A DNA stretch of 64,000 bases from positions 558,001 through 622,000 of the forward strand of contig OZ240221.1 in assembly GCA_965197675.1 (NCBI GenBank), read 5' to 3'. The stretch is from G965197675 sp965197675. Its GTDB lineage: Bacteria > Chloroflexota > Dehalococcoidia > Plut-88900. Numbering within the stretch: the first letter of the stretch is position 1; each line of letters begins with the position of its first letter. The notes beneath the pieces were generated by a model. The model ran no database searches, had not been told where the DNA came from, and saw only the letters and a program-made list of their open reading frames with translations. Shown here piece after piece: positions 48,726 through 57,992 of this stretch. The position numbers and the translations under genes were made by a program.

Positions 48726-51179
48726 TCACTTGACGACGATATTGACGAGTCGGCCTGGAACATAGATGACCTTCAGAGGACTTTTGTGATCCAAATGGGC
48801 CTTGACCTTGTCTCTACCAAGGGCCAACTCCTTTGCATCATCCTCTGCGATACCGGCTGGGACTAGCAACCTGTCCCGTACTTTTCCATTGATTTGGACC
48901 ACCAAAGTGATCTCTTCTTCCGCTGCCAGGGTTTCGTCCCACTCAGGAAAGGATTGATTGTGGATACTATAGGGGTATCTCTTCTTGCTCCACAACTCCT
49001 CGGCTAGGTGGGGGGCAGTGGGCGCCAGCAGGAGAAGCAGATCCTTGACGGCCTCTTTCCACGTAGCGGCATCTACTGTTTTGGCATGCCACACTTTGAA
49101 TAGGTGATTAGTAAGCTCCATAAGGGCCGCCAGCATGGTGTTGAAGCGGAACCGGTCCAGGTCATGGTTGGCCTTCTTTATGGTCTTGTGAAGCAGGTGA
49201 AGGGTCTGCTTTACAGCAGCTTGATCTGTGGATTCTCTATCCAGTTCACCCTCATCCAGCATAACCAGGTCCCACACCCTATCCAGCCAGCGCACAATCC
49301 CGTTTATTCCATCGTCGCTCCACTCACCGCCCTGATCCCAGGGACCAATGAACATTAGATAGGCTCTAACCACGTCGGCGCCCAACTCCTGAACATAGGG
49401 GTCAGGGGTTATTACGTTACCGCGAGACTTGCTCATCTTCTGCTTGTCGGCGATTATGGTGCCCTGATTGAACAGCCTCAGGAAAGGCTCATCAAACTCC
49501 ACCAGGCCGATGTCTCTGAGAGCCTTGACGAAGAAGCGAGCGTATAGGAGATGCATGACCGCATGCTCGGCGCCTCCCGTGTATTGATCCACAGGGAGCC
49601 AATACCTCAGCTTGTCCGGATCGAAGGGGCCTTGCTCGTGCTTGGGGGTGGAATATCTCAGGAAATACCAGGAAGAGCACATGAAGGTGTCCATAGTGTC
49701 GGTTTCCCTGCGAGCCGGAGTGTTGCACGATGGGCAGGTGGCATTGACGAACTCCTCATGGTAGGTGAGGGGCGACTCGCCTGTGGGTCGGAACTCAGCG
49801 TCTTCAGGCAGTAGGACGGGCAGGTCCTGCTCAGACAGTGGAACGATACCGCAGTCCCGGCAGTAGACCACGGGTATGGGAGCACCCCAGTATCGCTGTC
49901 TTGATATTAGCCAATCTCTCAAGCGATAGGAGACGGTCCGGCGGCCTATGCCCCTTCCTTCCATCTCATCGGCAACAGCTTCCTTGCCCTTCTCGTTGGC
50001 TAGTCCATCGAAGGAGCCAGAATTCACCATGGTGCCGGGCTCTATATAGGCCTCCTCCAGCTCCTTTCCACTCCAACCCTCAGGAGCGATCACCGTTTTG
50101 ACAGGCAGATCGTATCTCTTAGCGTATTCGAAGTCCCGGGTATCATGAGCAGGAACCCCCATCACCGCTCCGGTACCGTAGGTCAGCAGAGCATAGTCCG
50201 CGATGTAGATAGGCACGCGTACGCCGTTCAGCTTGTTAACGCAGTATGCTCCTATAAAAACACCAGTCTTCTCTTTCTCGGTAGAAAGCCTTTCAATCTC
50301 CGACTGGCGGCGGGCCGCATCTACATAGGCCTCCACTTGGGACCTTCGATCTGGGGTAGTAAGCTGGGGTACCAGGGGATGCTCGGGCGCCAAGACCATA
50401 AAAGTAACCCCGAACACGGTATCGGGGCGAGTGGTGAAGACCCATATCTCCTTTTCATCCAGCCCATACTCCTCTATGCCAAAGGCTATCTCGGTGCCTT
50501 CGCTCCTCCCTATCCAGTTAGTCTGCATGATATTGATGTGCTCCGGCCACTCGATCTTGCTGTGGTCCAGAAGCTCGTCAGCATACTTGGTAATGCGGAA
50601 GAACCACTGCTCCAAGTCTCTTCGGGTAACCTGGGTATGGCAGCGTTCGCAGGTGCCGTCGCTTAGGACCTGCTCATTGGCCAGTACGGTTTTGCAGCCG
50701 GGGCACCAGTTGGCGGGAGCCTTGGCCCTGTAGGCCAGCCCTGCGTGATAGAGCTGGAGGAAGAGCCATTGAGTCCATTTATAGTATTCAGGCAAAGAGG
50801 TGATGACTTCTCGCTCGGAGTCGTAGATGGCCCCTAGCTGTTTGAGTTGCTGGCGCATGTTATCGACGTTCTGCATCGTCCACTTGTGGGGATGGGTGCC
50901 ATGCTTGATTGCTGCGTTTTCGGCGGGCAGACCGAAGGCATCGAAGCCTATGGGGTGCAGTACGTTGAAGCCCTGCATGCGTTTGAACCGTGCGTGTACG
51001 TCCGATGGAGCCATGGCATACCAGTGGCCTATGTGCAGGTTGCCCGAGGTGTAGGGGAACATAGTGAGGTCATACCACTCGGGGCGCGAGGGATCCTCGT
51101 GAACCTCATAGAGCTTATCGGCAGCCCATTTATCCTGCCACCTCTTCTCGATTTCCTGGGGGTTATATCTCAGCGCCAT
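48726..51179 (-). CDS. leuS: Leucyl-tRNA synthetase
   Basis: Charges tRNA-Leu with leucine; about 817 residues, normal for the bacterial form. PYTSGNLHIGHWYAMAPSDV carries the HIGH motif, QKMSKSRGNVITPDPY the KMSKS loop, and the CP1 editing domain includes VFTTRPDTVFGVTFMVLAPE and YGTGAVMGVPAHDTRDFEYA. Cysteine pairs (CPGCKTV...CERCHTQ; YCRDCG) suggest a zinc module. I place the start at ATG 51179 (ALRYNPQEIEKRWQ). No T-box leader was seen. Confidence 0.95.
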   Translation of the reverse strand: MALRYNPQEIEKRWQDKWAADKLYEVHEDPSRPEWYDLTMFPYTSGNLHIGHWYAMAPSDVHARFKRMQGFNVLHPIGFDAFGLPAENAAIKHGTHPHKWTMQNVDNMRQQLKQLGAIYDSEREVITSLPEYYKWTQWLFLQLYHAGLAYRAKAPANWCPGCKTVLANEQVLSDGTCERCHTQVTRRDLEQWFFRITKYADELLDHSKIEWPEHINIMQTNWIGRSEGTEIAFGIEEYGLDEKEIWVFTTRPDTVFGVTFMVLAPEHPLVPQLTTPDRRSQVEAYVDAARRQSEIERLSTEKEKTGVFIGAYCVNKLNGVRVPIYIADYALLTYGTGAVMGVPAHDTRDFEYAKRYDLPVKTVIAPEGWSGKELEEAYIEPGTMVNSGSFDGLANEKGKEAVADEMEGRGIGRRTVSYRLRDWLISRQRYWGAPIPVVYCRDCGIVPLSEQDLPVLLPEDAEFRPTGESPLTYHEEFVNATCPSCNTPARRETDTMDTFMCSSWYFLRYSTPKHEQGPFDPDKLRYWLPVDQYTGGAEHAVMHLLYARFFVKALRDIGLVEFDEPFLRLFNQGTIIADKQKMSKSRGNVITPDPYVQELGADVVRAYLMFIGPWDQGGEWSDDGINGIVRWLDRVWDLVMLDEGELDRESTDQAAVKQTLHLLHKTIKKANHDLDRFRFNTMLAALMELTNHLFKVWHAKTVDAATWKEAVKDLLLLLAPTAPHLAEELWSKKRYPYSIHNQSFPEWDETLAAEEEITLVVQINGKVRDRLLVPAGIAEDDAKELALGRDKVKAHLDHKSPLKVIYVPGRLVNIVVK

Positions 51180-51219
51180 TGTCTCGTTCGTGGTTAATCC
51201 TAAGGTTGGCTCAGCTATT

Positions 51220-51248
51220 AAATTAGCACCTGGCAGGTTGGGATGCAA
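51220..51248 (-). promoter_or_regulatory. Promoter of leuS
   Basis: On the minus strand, TTGCAT (51243-51248), a 17-base spacer and TAATTT (51220-51225). It is back to back with the leuC promoter. Confidence 0.5.
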
Positions 51249-51260
51249 GAGACGCAGGTT

Positions 51261-51269
51261 TGCTATAAT
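51261..51269 (+). promoter_or_regulatory. Extended -10 promoter of leuC
   Basis: TGCTATAAT, a consensus extended -10 element. No good -35 box at normal spacing, which the TGn motif can replace. Confidence 0.55.
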
Positions 51270-51322
51270 TTAGGCAAATCGTCGAATCTAATTTCTACTG
51301 GTCGTGCAACCGAGGTAGCGTA

Positions 51323-52726
51323 ATGACTCTGAAAACGATGTTCGAGAAGATATGGGATGCCCACGTAGTCCATCAGGAGCCGGAGCAGGATGCCGTTGTC
51401 TACGTAGACCTTCACCTGGTCCACGAGGTCACTTCGCCTCAGGCCTTCGAGGGATTGCGACTTTCGGGACGCAAGGTGCGCAGGCCAGAGCTAACTGTCG
51501 CCACAGTAGACCACAACGTACCTACCTGGGAGCGCTCCAAGCCCACCACTGATCCCATCGCTCAGAAACAGATCGAAGCCATGCAGAGGAATGCCAAGGA
51601 GTTTGGAATCGACTTCTATGACATTCACGATCCAGGCCAGGGAATCGTACACATAATAGGGCCTCAGATGGGATACACTCAGCCGGGCATGACCATAGTC
51701 TGCGGCGATAGTCACACCTCTACTCACGGGGCCTTCGGGGCTATAGCCATGGCCATCGGAACCACTCAAGTAGAGCACGTGCTGGCCACCCAGTGCCTTG
51801 TTCAGGCCAAGCTCAACACCATGGAGATACGTGTAGATGGAGAACTGCCGCTGGGTGTCACGGCCAAGGACGTGATTTTAGGAATCATCGGACGGATCGG
51901 GATAGACGGAGCTCGGGGTTACGCGGTCGAGTATACGGGCAATGCCATTCGCTCCCTGTCCATGGAGGGGCGAATGACGGTTTGCAACATGTCTATCGAG
52001 GCCGGAGCTCGGGTGGGGATGGTGGCTCCGGACGATACCACTTTCAAGTATCTCGATGGCAGATCTCATGCTCCCCAGGGCAAAGACTTCGAGAAGGCGC
52101 TGGAGGGGTGGCAACAGTTGCCCACCGATGAAGGCGCCGCCTACGACAAGACCGTCAAAATAGACGCTGGCACTCTCGAGCCTTACGTAACGTGGGGAAC
52201 CAACCCGGGCATGGTAGCGCCTGTGACTGGATCAGTGCCCGATCCCTCGTCCTTCGATTCAGATGCAGATCAGGCATCAGCAGAACGCGCGCTGCAGTAC
52301 ATGGGTTTGGAAGCCAATACACCCGTCCAGGACATCTCCATAGACAGGGTGTTCATCGGCTCATGCACCAACTCTCGCATAGAGGACCTGAGGCGGGCAG
52401 CCGAGGTAGTTAAAGGTCGGAAGGTCAACTCCAAGGTCTACGCCATGGTGGTTCCAGGTTCGACGGCCATCAAGAGGCAGGCAGAGGATGAGGGATTGGA
52501 CAAGATATTTGAGGAAGCCAATTTCGACTGGCGGGAATCAGGCTGCTCCATGTGCCTGGGTATGAACCCCGACATCCTTAAACCAGCAGAGCGATGCGCT
52601 TCCACCTCCAACCGCAACTTCGAGGGGCGCCAGGGCAAGGGAGGCCGCACTCACCTGGTAAGTCCCCAGATGGCGGCGGCAGCGGCGATAGCAGGCCACT
52701 TCGTGGACATTCGTGAGTGGAAGTGA
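51323..52726 (+). CDS. leuC: 3-isopropylmalate dehydratase large subunit
   Basis: Isomerises 2- to 3-isopropylmalate in leucine synthesis, with LeuD. 467 residues, bacterial type. The [4Fe-4S] ligands are the Cys in FIGSCTNSRIEDLR and two in SGCSMCLGMNPD. TVATVDHNVPT and IVCGDSHTSTHGAFGAIAMA are typical. The start is ATG 51323 with GAGG seven bases upstream. leuD follows only after rmuC. No leuA or leuB is beside it; the IDH-type gene at 15316 is a poor leuB candidate. Confidence 0.94.
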   Translation: MTLKTMFEKIWDAHVVHQEPEQDAVVYVDLHLVHEVTSPQAFEGLRLSGRKVRRPELTVATVDHNVPTWERSKPTTDPIAQKQIEAMQRNAKEFGIDFYDIHDPGQGIVHIIGPQMGYTQPGMTIVCGDSHTSTHGAFGAIAMAIGTTQVEHVLATQCLVQAKLNTMEIRVDGELPLGVTAKDVILGIIGRIGIDGARGYAVEYTGNAIRSLSMEGRMTVCNMSIEAGARVGMVAPDDTTFKYLDGRSHAPQGKDFEKALEGWQQLPTDEGAAYDKTVKIDAGTLEPYVTWGTNPGMVAPVTGSVPDPSSFDSDADQASAERALQYMGLEANTPVQDISIDRVFIGSCTNSRIEDLRRAAEVVKGRKVNSKVYAMVVPGSTAIKRQAEDEGLDKIFEEANFDWRESGCSMCLGMNPDILKPAERCASTSNRNFEGRQGKGGRTHLVSPQMAAAAAIAGHFVDIREWK

Positions 52727-52781
52727 GTAAGCATCTCCTAAAACCGCATCTCTGAGGAACAAGAGGCAGGGAGTATTCTCT

Positions 52782-53888
52782 ATGGATATTGTCATAATCG
52801 CTGCACTTGGTATTGTGATCCTTCTGGCCATGGTATTAATCGTCATAATGATTTCTCGAGGGCGTTCTGGTGATACATCAGAAGGCATTAAGGCTTTTTT
52901 ACTAGCAGAATTCTCAGACTTTCAGAGAAATATTAACCAGGAAATGCATAACACCAGGGAAAGCGTTCAGAAAAGACTAGAAGCGGCCACAGGGAGTGTT
53001 CAAGATGTGCGCAAGGAAATATCAACTAATGCAGTAGATACAGTGAAACAGCTAAAGGACGTAGGAGGCACTGTCGAAAAACTGATCGCACAACAGAAAA
53101 AAGCAGAGGAGCTTGGCCAGTCTTTAAAAGATCTCCTACAAGCTCCTAAACTACGTGGAAGCTACGGCGAAGCGGTTCTAGAGGAAATGCTAGACCGAGT
53201 ACTGCCTCGTGGTGTCTGGGAGCGCCAGTATAGAATCGATGGGAATGAGATGGTGGACTGCATAGTTAGGTTCAAAGATGTAGTAGTGCCCATAGATGCG
53301 AAGTTCCCTAGAGACGACTACGTTAGGTATATAGAAGCAGAAGACCAGGGGGAAAAAGCAGATCATTGGAAGAGTTTTGAGAAGGCGGTTAAGATACAAG
53401 TCAATGATATCAGTGATAAATACGTCAAACCTGATAGAGGAACTTCTGAGTTTGCCCTCATGTTTATTCCCTCGGAAGCTATTTATTACGAAACCATCGC
53501 TGAGAAAAATCACATCGGAGAGCCTTGTGAACTCTTCGAATATGCTCAGACCAGGCATGTCATTCCAGTTAGCCCGAACACACTTTACCCCTTCCTTCAA
53601 GTAGTGATTCTGGGAATCCGCAACATCGAAATCATTAATAGTGCTAAAGAGCTTCAAAAATCACTGTCGGAGTTGGAACGATCCTTTGGTCTGTTTTACA
53701 AAAAGTATGAAGACATAGGCAAGAATCTGGATAAAGCTAGTAAGGCTCACCAGGTAGGCGATGGCCATATTCAGCGATACAAACGACGCCTAGAAGGTGC
53801 GTTGAAGCTTGAAGGTTTAGAGTCGACTCAAGAGATTATGTCTCTTCCTTCCAATAAGGGAGATGCGGAAGAGATGAAAACGGAGTGA
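52782..53888 (+). CDS. rmuC: RmuC family protein, between leuC and leuD
   Basis: A 368-residue protein. It has an N-terminal membrane helix (IAALGIVILLAMVLIVIM), a coiled coil to about residue 115, then the RmuC nuclease-like domain: LLQAPKLRGSYGEAVLEEML, VDCIVRFKDVVVPIDAKFPR (the PIDAKFP motif) and FALMFIPSEAIYYETIAE. RmuC limits inversions at short inverted repeats in E. coli; the biochemistry is unsettled. It is clearly richer in A+T than leuC and leuD, so probably came in later. Its last codons contain the GGAG ribosome site of leuD. ATG 52782 follows AGGGAG. Confidence 0.9.
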   Translation: MDIVIIAALGIVILLAMVLIVIMISRGRSGDTSEGIKAFLLAEFSDFQRNINQEMHNTRESVQKRLEAATGSVQDVRKEISTNAVDTVKQLKDVGGTVEKLIAQQKKAEELGQSLKDLLQAPKLRGSYGEAVLEEMLDRVLPRGVWERQYRIDGNEMVDCIVRFKDVVVPIDAKFPRDDYVRYIEAEDQGEKADHWKSFEKAVKIQVNDISDKYVKPDRGTSEFALMFIPSEAIYYETIAEKNHIGEPCELFEYAQTRHVIPVSPNTLYPFLQVVILGIRNIEIINSAKELQKSLSELERSFGLFYKKYEDIGKNLDKASKAHQVGDGHIQRYKRRLEGALKLEGLESTQEIMSLPSNKGDAEEMKTE

Positions 53889-53891
53889 TAA

Positions 53892-54503
53892 ATGGAGCCA
53901 TTCAAAAAAGTAACGGGAAAAGTAGCGGTGCTGGACAGGGTCAACGTGGATACCGACCAGATAATACCCAAGCAATTCCTCAAGAGCATCGAAAGGACGG
54001 GCTTTGGACAGCACCTCTTCTATGACTGGCGCCTGAACGCTGACGGCTCTCCCAACGCTGACTTTGAACTCAACAACCCCGCTTATCAGGACGCCTCCAT
54101 TCTCGTGACCGGTCGGAACTTCGGCTCCGGTTCCTCTCGGGAGCACGCCGTGTGGGCGCTGAAGGAGTACGGGTTCAGGGCTATAGTTTCCTCCAGTCTC
54201 GCCGATATATTTCACAGGAACTGCTTCGAGAACGAGGTGTGCCCCGTGGTCTTATCTGAGGAGCAGGTAGCCCAGATCATGTCCAACGCTAAAACAGCGT
54301 CTGGATATCAGATGACAGTCGATCTGGATGAGTGTGTTCTCTCAGACGATCACGGCCTCGAAATTCCCTTCGTCATCCACAGCGATCCCGCTACTCATAG
54401 CTTCCGACGCCACTGTCTGTTGAACGGTTTGGATGAAATTGGCCTCACCTTGCAGCACGAGAACAAGATTCTGGCTTACGAGCGCGGCAAGGGCATCTCT
54501 TGA
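53892..54503 (+). CDS. leuD: 3-isopropylmalate dehydratase small subunit
   Basis: 203 residues; the swivel domain that completes the LeuC active site. VAVLDRVNVDTDQIIPKQFL and VTGRNFGSGSSREHAVWALK (with the conserved GSGSSREHA loop) are diagnostic, and SSSLADIFHRNCFENEVCPV follows. It begins three bases after rmuC, so its translation depends on reading through rmuC. Confidence 0.95.
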   Translation: MEPFKKVTGKVAVLDRVNVDTDQIIPKQFLKSIERTGFGQHLFYDWRLNADGSPNADFELNNPAYQDASILVTGRNFGSGSSREHAVWALKEYGFRAIVSSSLADIFHRNCFENEVCPVVLSEEQVAQIMSNAKTASGYQMTVDLDECVLSDDHGLEIPFVIHSDPATHSFRRHCLLNGLDEIGLTLQHENKILAYERGKGIS

Positions 54504-54557
54504 GCTAGACCACTCTCCTTCCTCTTACCTGGGCGCTAGGCTCTCGTTGAAGGCTAT

Positions 54558-55901
54558 GTGAGACCCATGACATCACTGCTTCACACTTTCCCAGACTTCA
54601 TAACGCGCCTACTCCCTCGGAAGCTGCCCGACGACTACCTCACCGCCAAGCTGGAAAAGGCGTCACAAGGCGATATTTGCCCTATTTGCACTCTGGATGG
54701 AGAAGCCAGGTATTCCCTGATCTGGAGTCTTCTTTGGGAGGGTGTCACCGATCCCAAGACCCGCGATGAGTTCATAAGGGCAGGCGGACTGTGCCATCAG
54801 GACAACTGGTCGATGGTGGATATAGCCCGCAAGAGGATCAAAAGCTCACTGGGGGTGGCCATCCTATATGAGCATCTCAGTAAAGTCATAGCCAGAACCC
54901 TGCATCAGAAGGGGGGGAAGCCTCCATCTTGGATAGATACCAACCCTTGGGCATTTCGCTTAGGTCAGGGATGTCCTGCATGCGGCACTGGACATTCAGC
55001 AACCAATCGGAGTGGCCGTAGGCTGATAATGGCGGCAATGGCTGGTAATCCATCGAACTGGTTGGAACAGGGATTTCCCCTTTGCTACCAGCATCTGCGT
55101 TCCCTATCGGGCCAGAAGCAGGCCAGGCGGTCGGTAGAGATACTGTTGAGACTACAGTCAGCGGGAATTCACAGCCTGCAATCCGCTATGGATATGCCAG
55201 AGCTGAAGTCGAGTCAAAAGCCAGGCAGGTTGGAGGCCGCTCTTTTCCCCAATAGCCCTCTGCTTTCAATTCCAGAGAATGCAGACAGGATTTTCCACGG
55301 CGCAGCGCTGCGCTGCCCTGTTTGTTTGGCGTTGGGAGTACAAGAGGGTTCCTTGCTGAATGAATGGAGCAACGGCCGGCGACATCCCTCTCCTGAGCTA
55401 TGCAGAGGTCATTATGTTGCCTTGGCAGATACTGAACCTGACTTGGGAAGGTTCCTTCTCACGGCGCGGGTTAACCAAGAGTTATCGGCATTGAATGCCC
55501 ACGCAGAGGTCTTTAATGAAGTGCCTTGCGTTGTCTGCCAAGCAAGACTGGATTCAGAGGAAGCTATTCTAAGTGTACGAGTGCCGGAGTGGGCTGGAAC
55601 ATCCGGGCCTAAGGACCTGCTATGTCTCCATCATCTTGGCTGCCTGTTTGAGAGAACTTCAGCCAGCGACCTGCCGAGATTGCTGGATGCGCAAAAAGGG
55701 AAGATGCATGAGATGATTACGGAGTTGGGTGACTTCATCGCAATGCACGACTATCGCTCACCCGTTCAACCTTCCGAAGGGCCGGATTCTCCATATAGAT
55801 GGGCCCTTCGCTTCTTCACCTCGGAGCCTTCAATAATGGCACCGATCCTCATTTACAATGAACACCCTGACAAAGGCAGGGCGGCAGGCAACCGGCGGTA
55901 A
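54558..55901 (+). CDS. Protein with four CxxC...CxxH repeats, function unknown
   Basis: 447 residues built from four units. Each has a CPxC-type pair and, 26-35 residues later, LCxxH: Cys41/44 with Cys79 (LCHQDN, where Asp replaces the last His), Cys139/142 with Cys176/His179, Cys253/256 with Cys282/His285, and Cys324/327 with Cys356/His359. Between the pairs lie helices, for example SLIWSLLWEGVTDPKTRDEF. The unit recalls DUF6062 (CPLC...GFCxxH), but four in one chain is unusual as far as I know. Each unit probably binds zinc or a redox metal. No signal peptide. GTG 54558 (AAGG upstream) or ATG 54567. It is downstream of leuD and near the ECF pair. Confidence 0.65.
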   Translation: MRPMTSLLHTFPDFITRLLPRKLPDDYLTAKLEKASQGDICPICTLDGEARYSLIWSLLWEGVTDPKTRDEFIRAGGLCHQDNWSMVDIARKRIKSSLGVAILYEHLSKVIARTLHQKGGKPPSWIDTNPWAFRLGQGCPACGTGHSATNRSGRRLIMAAMAGNPSNWLEQGFPLCYQHLRSLSGQKQARRSVEILLRLQSAGIHSLQSAMDMPELKSSQKPGRLEAALFPNSPLLSIPENADRIFHGAALRCPVCLALGVQEGSLLNEWSNGRRHPSPELCRGHYVALADTEPDLGRFLLTARVNQELSALNAHAEVFNEVPCVVCQARLDSEEAILSVRVPEWAGTSGPKDLLCLHHLGCLFERTSASDLPRLLDAQKGKMHEMITELGDFIAMHDYRSPVQPSEGPDSPYRWALRFFTSEPSIMAPILIYNEHPDKGRAAGNRR

Positions 55902-55914
55902 GAAGGAGGGGGGC

Positions 55915-56292
55915 TTAAGGAAGAGCTTCAGGATCGTACTTTGAAATGGTTTCGATGATGCCGCGGCGGACTCCCTCTGGAGCACGATGGCTAGGGATAC
56001 CTCGCATCATGTCGACAGTAGCCTTGAACGTGTTCATGAAAGCGACACAGGGCTTACAGTGCGCCAGGTGCCGCTTTATCACGTCGACCCAACCCCCGGA
56101 CAGATCTCCTTCCAAGTAGTCGGAGGCCCGCTTCCGAACCTGGGGGCAATCCACCTCGTCAGGAGGCGCAGTCTCGGCCGGCAACACCTCTTCATCAGCC
56201 GAGTATTGAGACGTCGATTCGGGGCCTCTCCAGGGCCAAAGTCGACTCAACAACCTCTTTGGAAAACTGGGCTCTTTGGGCAAGGCTACCAC
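55915..56292 (-). CDS. Zinc-finger (zf-HC2) anti-sigma-like protein
   Basis: 125 residues. Cys49, then His75-x3-Cys79-x2-Cys82 in IKRHLAHCKPCVAFM, is the zinc anti-sigma motif. The helix DYLEGDLSGGWVDVI leads into it. There is no membrane helix after the motif, so it should be cytoplasmic, perhaps redox-sensing through the Cys-Zn site like RsrA. It is divergent from the ECF sigma factor 284 bases away, not cotranscribed as is usual. That gap holds nothing else I recognise. Confidence 0.78.
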   Translation of the reverse strand: MVALPKEPSFPKRLLSRLWPWRGPESTSQYSADEEVLPAETAPPDEVDCPQVRKRASDYLEGDLSGGWVDVIKRHLAHCKPCVAFMNTFKATVDMMRGIPSHRAPEGVRRGIIETISKYDPEALP

Positions 56293-56576
56293 CCACTAAA
56301 CATTTACGTTATTATTATCAGCACAAAGCATCCCATGGCACTGTCAAACTCTCGTCAAGATACGGGCTATCCTGCCGCCAACCGCTTCGACCTACCGCAT
56401 CCACCGACAGATTTCGCCAAGACCCAGTAATAAGATGCACCTAGCTCACCGAGGATTCAAGGTTTTTCAATCAGACACATTCAGGTTGCACTACCTCTCA
56501 ACAAGACCGATTAGATGTTTTACCTTTTAAGTGTGCGGGAACCATCGACTGCACATAGAAAGGAATCCAATACCAT

Positions 56577-57113
56577 ATGGGAGACGAGGGGGCCAAAAGA
56601 CAACAAGAGTTCTCTGAGATAGTGGAGAGGCACTCCGACTATGTTTACAACGTAGCGCTCCGCATGACCGGCAATCCTCACGATGCCGAAGACATTATGC
56701 AGGAGGCATTCCTTTCGGCGTACAAGGCCTATCCCTCCTTTCGTGGACAGTCCCGGGTCACTACATGGCTCTATCGCATCACCGTCAACGCGAGCCTGAT
56801 GAGGCTCCGAAAGGAGGAGAAGTCTCGCCATATGACTCAGATGGGGTATGAAGACACAGATGTCCCTGACTGGGCTGCGGATCCGGCTCGAGTAGCCGCG
56901 AACGCAGAGCTGCGCAGGTCCCTCGAGGTTGGCATCAGTCGCTTACCTCCCGATCTCAGAACGGCAGTAGTCTTAAGGGACGTGCAAGGCTTCTCCGGAG
57001 AGGAGGCGGCAGAGATACTGGATATCTCCTTGGCCTCCTTGAAGAGCAGGCTCCACAGGGGCCGTGTGCTTCTCCGAAAACACCTGGAGAATGTGGCAGC
57101 CAAGACGGCTTAG
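56577..57113 (+). CDS. ECF-type RNA polymerase sigma factor
   Basis: 178 residues with sigma regions 2 and 4 only. Region 2 reads YVYNVALRMTGNPHDAEDIM, then QEAFLSAYKAYPSFRGQSRV and TTWLYRITVNASLMRLR; region 4 reads LPPDLRTAVVLRDVQGFSGE and EAAEILDISLASLKSRLHRG. It is RpoE-like. The likely partner is the divergent zinc-finger protein. ATG 56577 has AGGA rather far upstream (12 bases). Target promoters cannot be told; the TlpA-like and DUF3179 genes just downstream are candidates. Confidence 0.92.
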   Translation: MGDEGAKRQQEFSEIVERHSDYVYNVALRMTGNPHDAEDIMQEAFLSAYKAYPSFRGQSRVTTWLYRITVNASLMRLRKEEKSRHMTQMGYEDTDVPDWAADPARVAANAELRRSLEVGISRLPPDLRTAVVLRDVQGFSGEEAAEILDISLASLKSRLHRGRVLLRKHLENVAAKTA

Positions 57114-57213
57114 CTCCTCGATACTCTCTCTCCTTGCATAAAGGTCAACCTGAATCCTTTGGCTAGTACTGACATCCTATTCTTCAGAGAAAATCTAGGA
57201 TTTGGAACCAAGC

Positions 57214-57849
57214 ATGAAGCTGACAGAGTTCACCTTGCTCCAGAAGAGGATCATATTCCTGGTGGGAATCGGTGGTATAGCCGCCTTTATTTTCACGTTC
57301 AACAACCCACTAGAAGGCAACCCCACCACTACGGTAGTTGATGAGAGTGGTGAAGAGGTCGAGCTCACCCTGGGCATTATTGAGAACATCAACCTGGATA
57401 AGACCGATTCGGGTGTAGGTGCCGAGGTGGGAGATGCCGCTCCCAACTTCTTATTAGCTGACGCTGATGGTGATCCAGTGCGTTTGGACAGCTTCCTCGG
57501 AAAGAAGGCTGTCATAGTCAATTTCTGGGCCAGTTGGTGCCCCTTTTGCCTGGAAGAGATGCCAGACCTCGAGCAAACCTTCCAGGAGTTTAAAGACGAC
57601 CTGGTGATTCTGGGTATAAACAATCAGGAGACAGCAGGCCAGGGCGAGTCCTACGCCAGGGAGCGGGGCGTGACCTACCCCACTGTCTATTTCCCCAAAG
57701 ACGAAGAGGTGGTCAAGGCTTACGAGGTGCAGGTAATGCCAACAACCTTCTATCTGGACAAGAACGGCATCATTAACGAGGTGAAGCTGGGGTTCGACAA
57801 TTTCGAGGGGCTGAGAGAAAAGGCGCTGAAGGCCATCAATGCTAATTAG
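57214..57849 (+). CDS. TlpA-like membrane-anchored thioredoxin
   Basis: 211 residues. One membrane helix (IIFLVGIGGIAAFIFTF, residues about 13-29) places the thioredoxin domain outside. VGDAAPNFLLADADGDPVRL is the redoxin start, and FWASWCPFCLEEMPD holds the active site Cys109-Pro-Phe-Cys112. VQVMPTTFYLDKNGII carries the cis-Pro. Its role is probably disulfide reduction in the envelope, for example during cytochrome c or cofactor assembly. I choose ATG 57214; TTG 57202 is less likely. Confidence 0.9.
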   Translation: MKLTEFTLLQKRIIFLVGIGGIAAFIFTFNNPLEGNPTTTVVDESGEEVELTLGIIENINLDKTDSGVGAEVGDAAPNFLLADADGDPVRLDSFLGKKAVIVNFWASWCPFCLEEMPDLEQTFQEFKDDLVILGINNQETAGQGESYARERGVTYPTVYFPKDEEVVKAYEVQVMPTTFYLDKNGIINEVKLGFDNFEGLREKALKAINAN

Positions 57850-57992
57850 AGTATCCCCTCTTTCTCAGTGATGAATCCCTCTTCGGCCTCCGGCGACTGA
57901 GACATCGAACTGTCTGCATAGAGAGTTGATGATCGCTACTTCGAAGAGGGCTTTATCTCCCAAAAGTGTACAGACTCCCTAGTAACATAGTA

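Noticed and set aside
51180..51322. T-box or leucine attenuator between leuS and leuC
   Set aside because: I found no T-box AGGGTGGNACCGCG-like sequence, no specifier loop and no Leu-rich leader peptide.
56538..56576. ECF-type promoter (GGAACC) before the sigma factor
   Set aside because: GGAACC is present, but no convincing -10 element lies 16-17 bases downstream.
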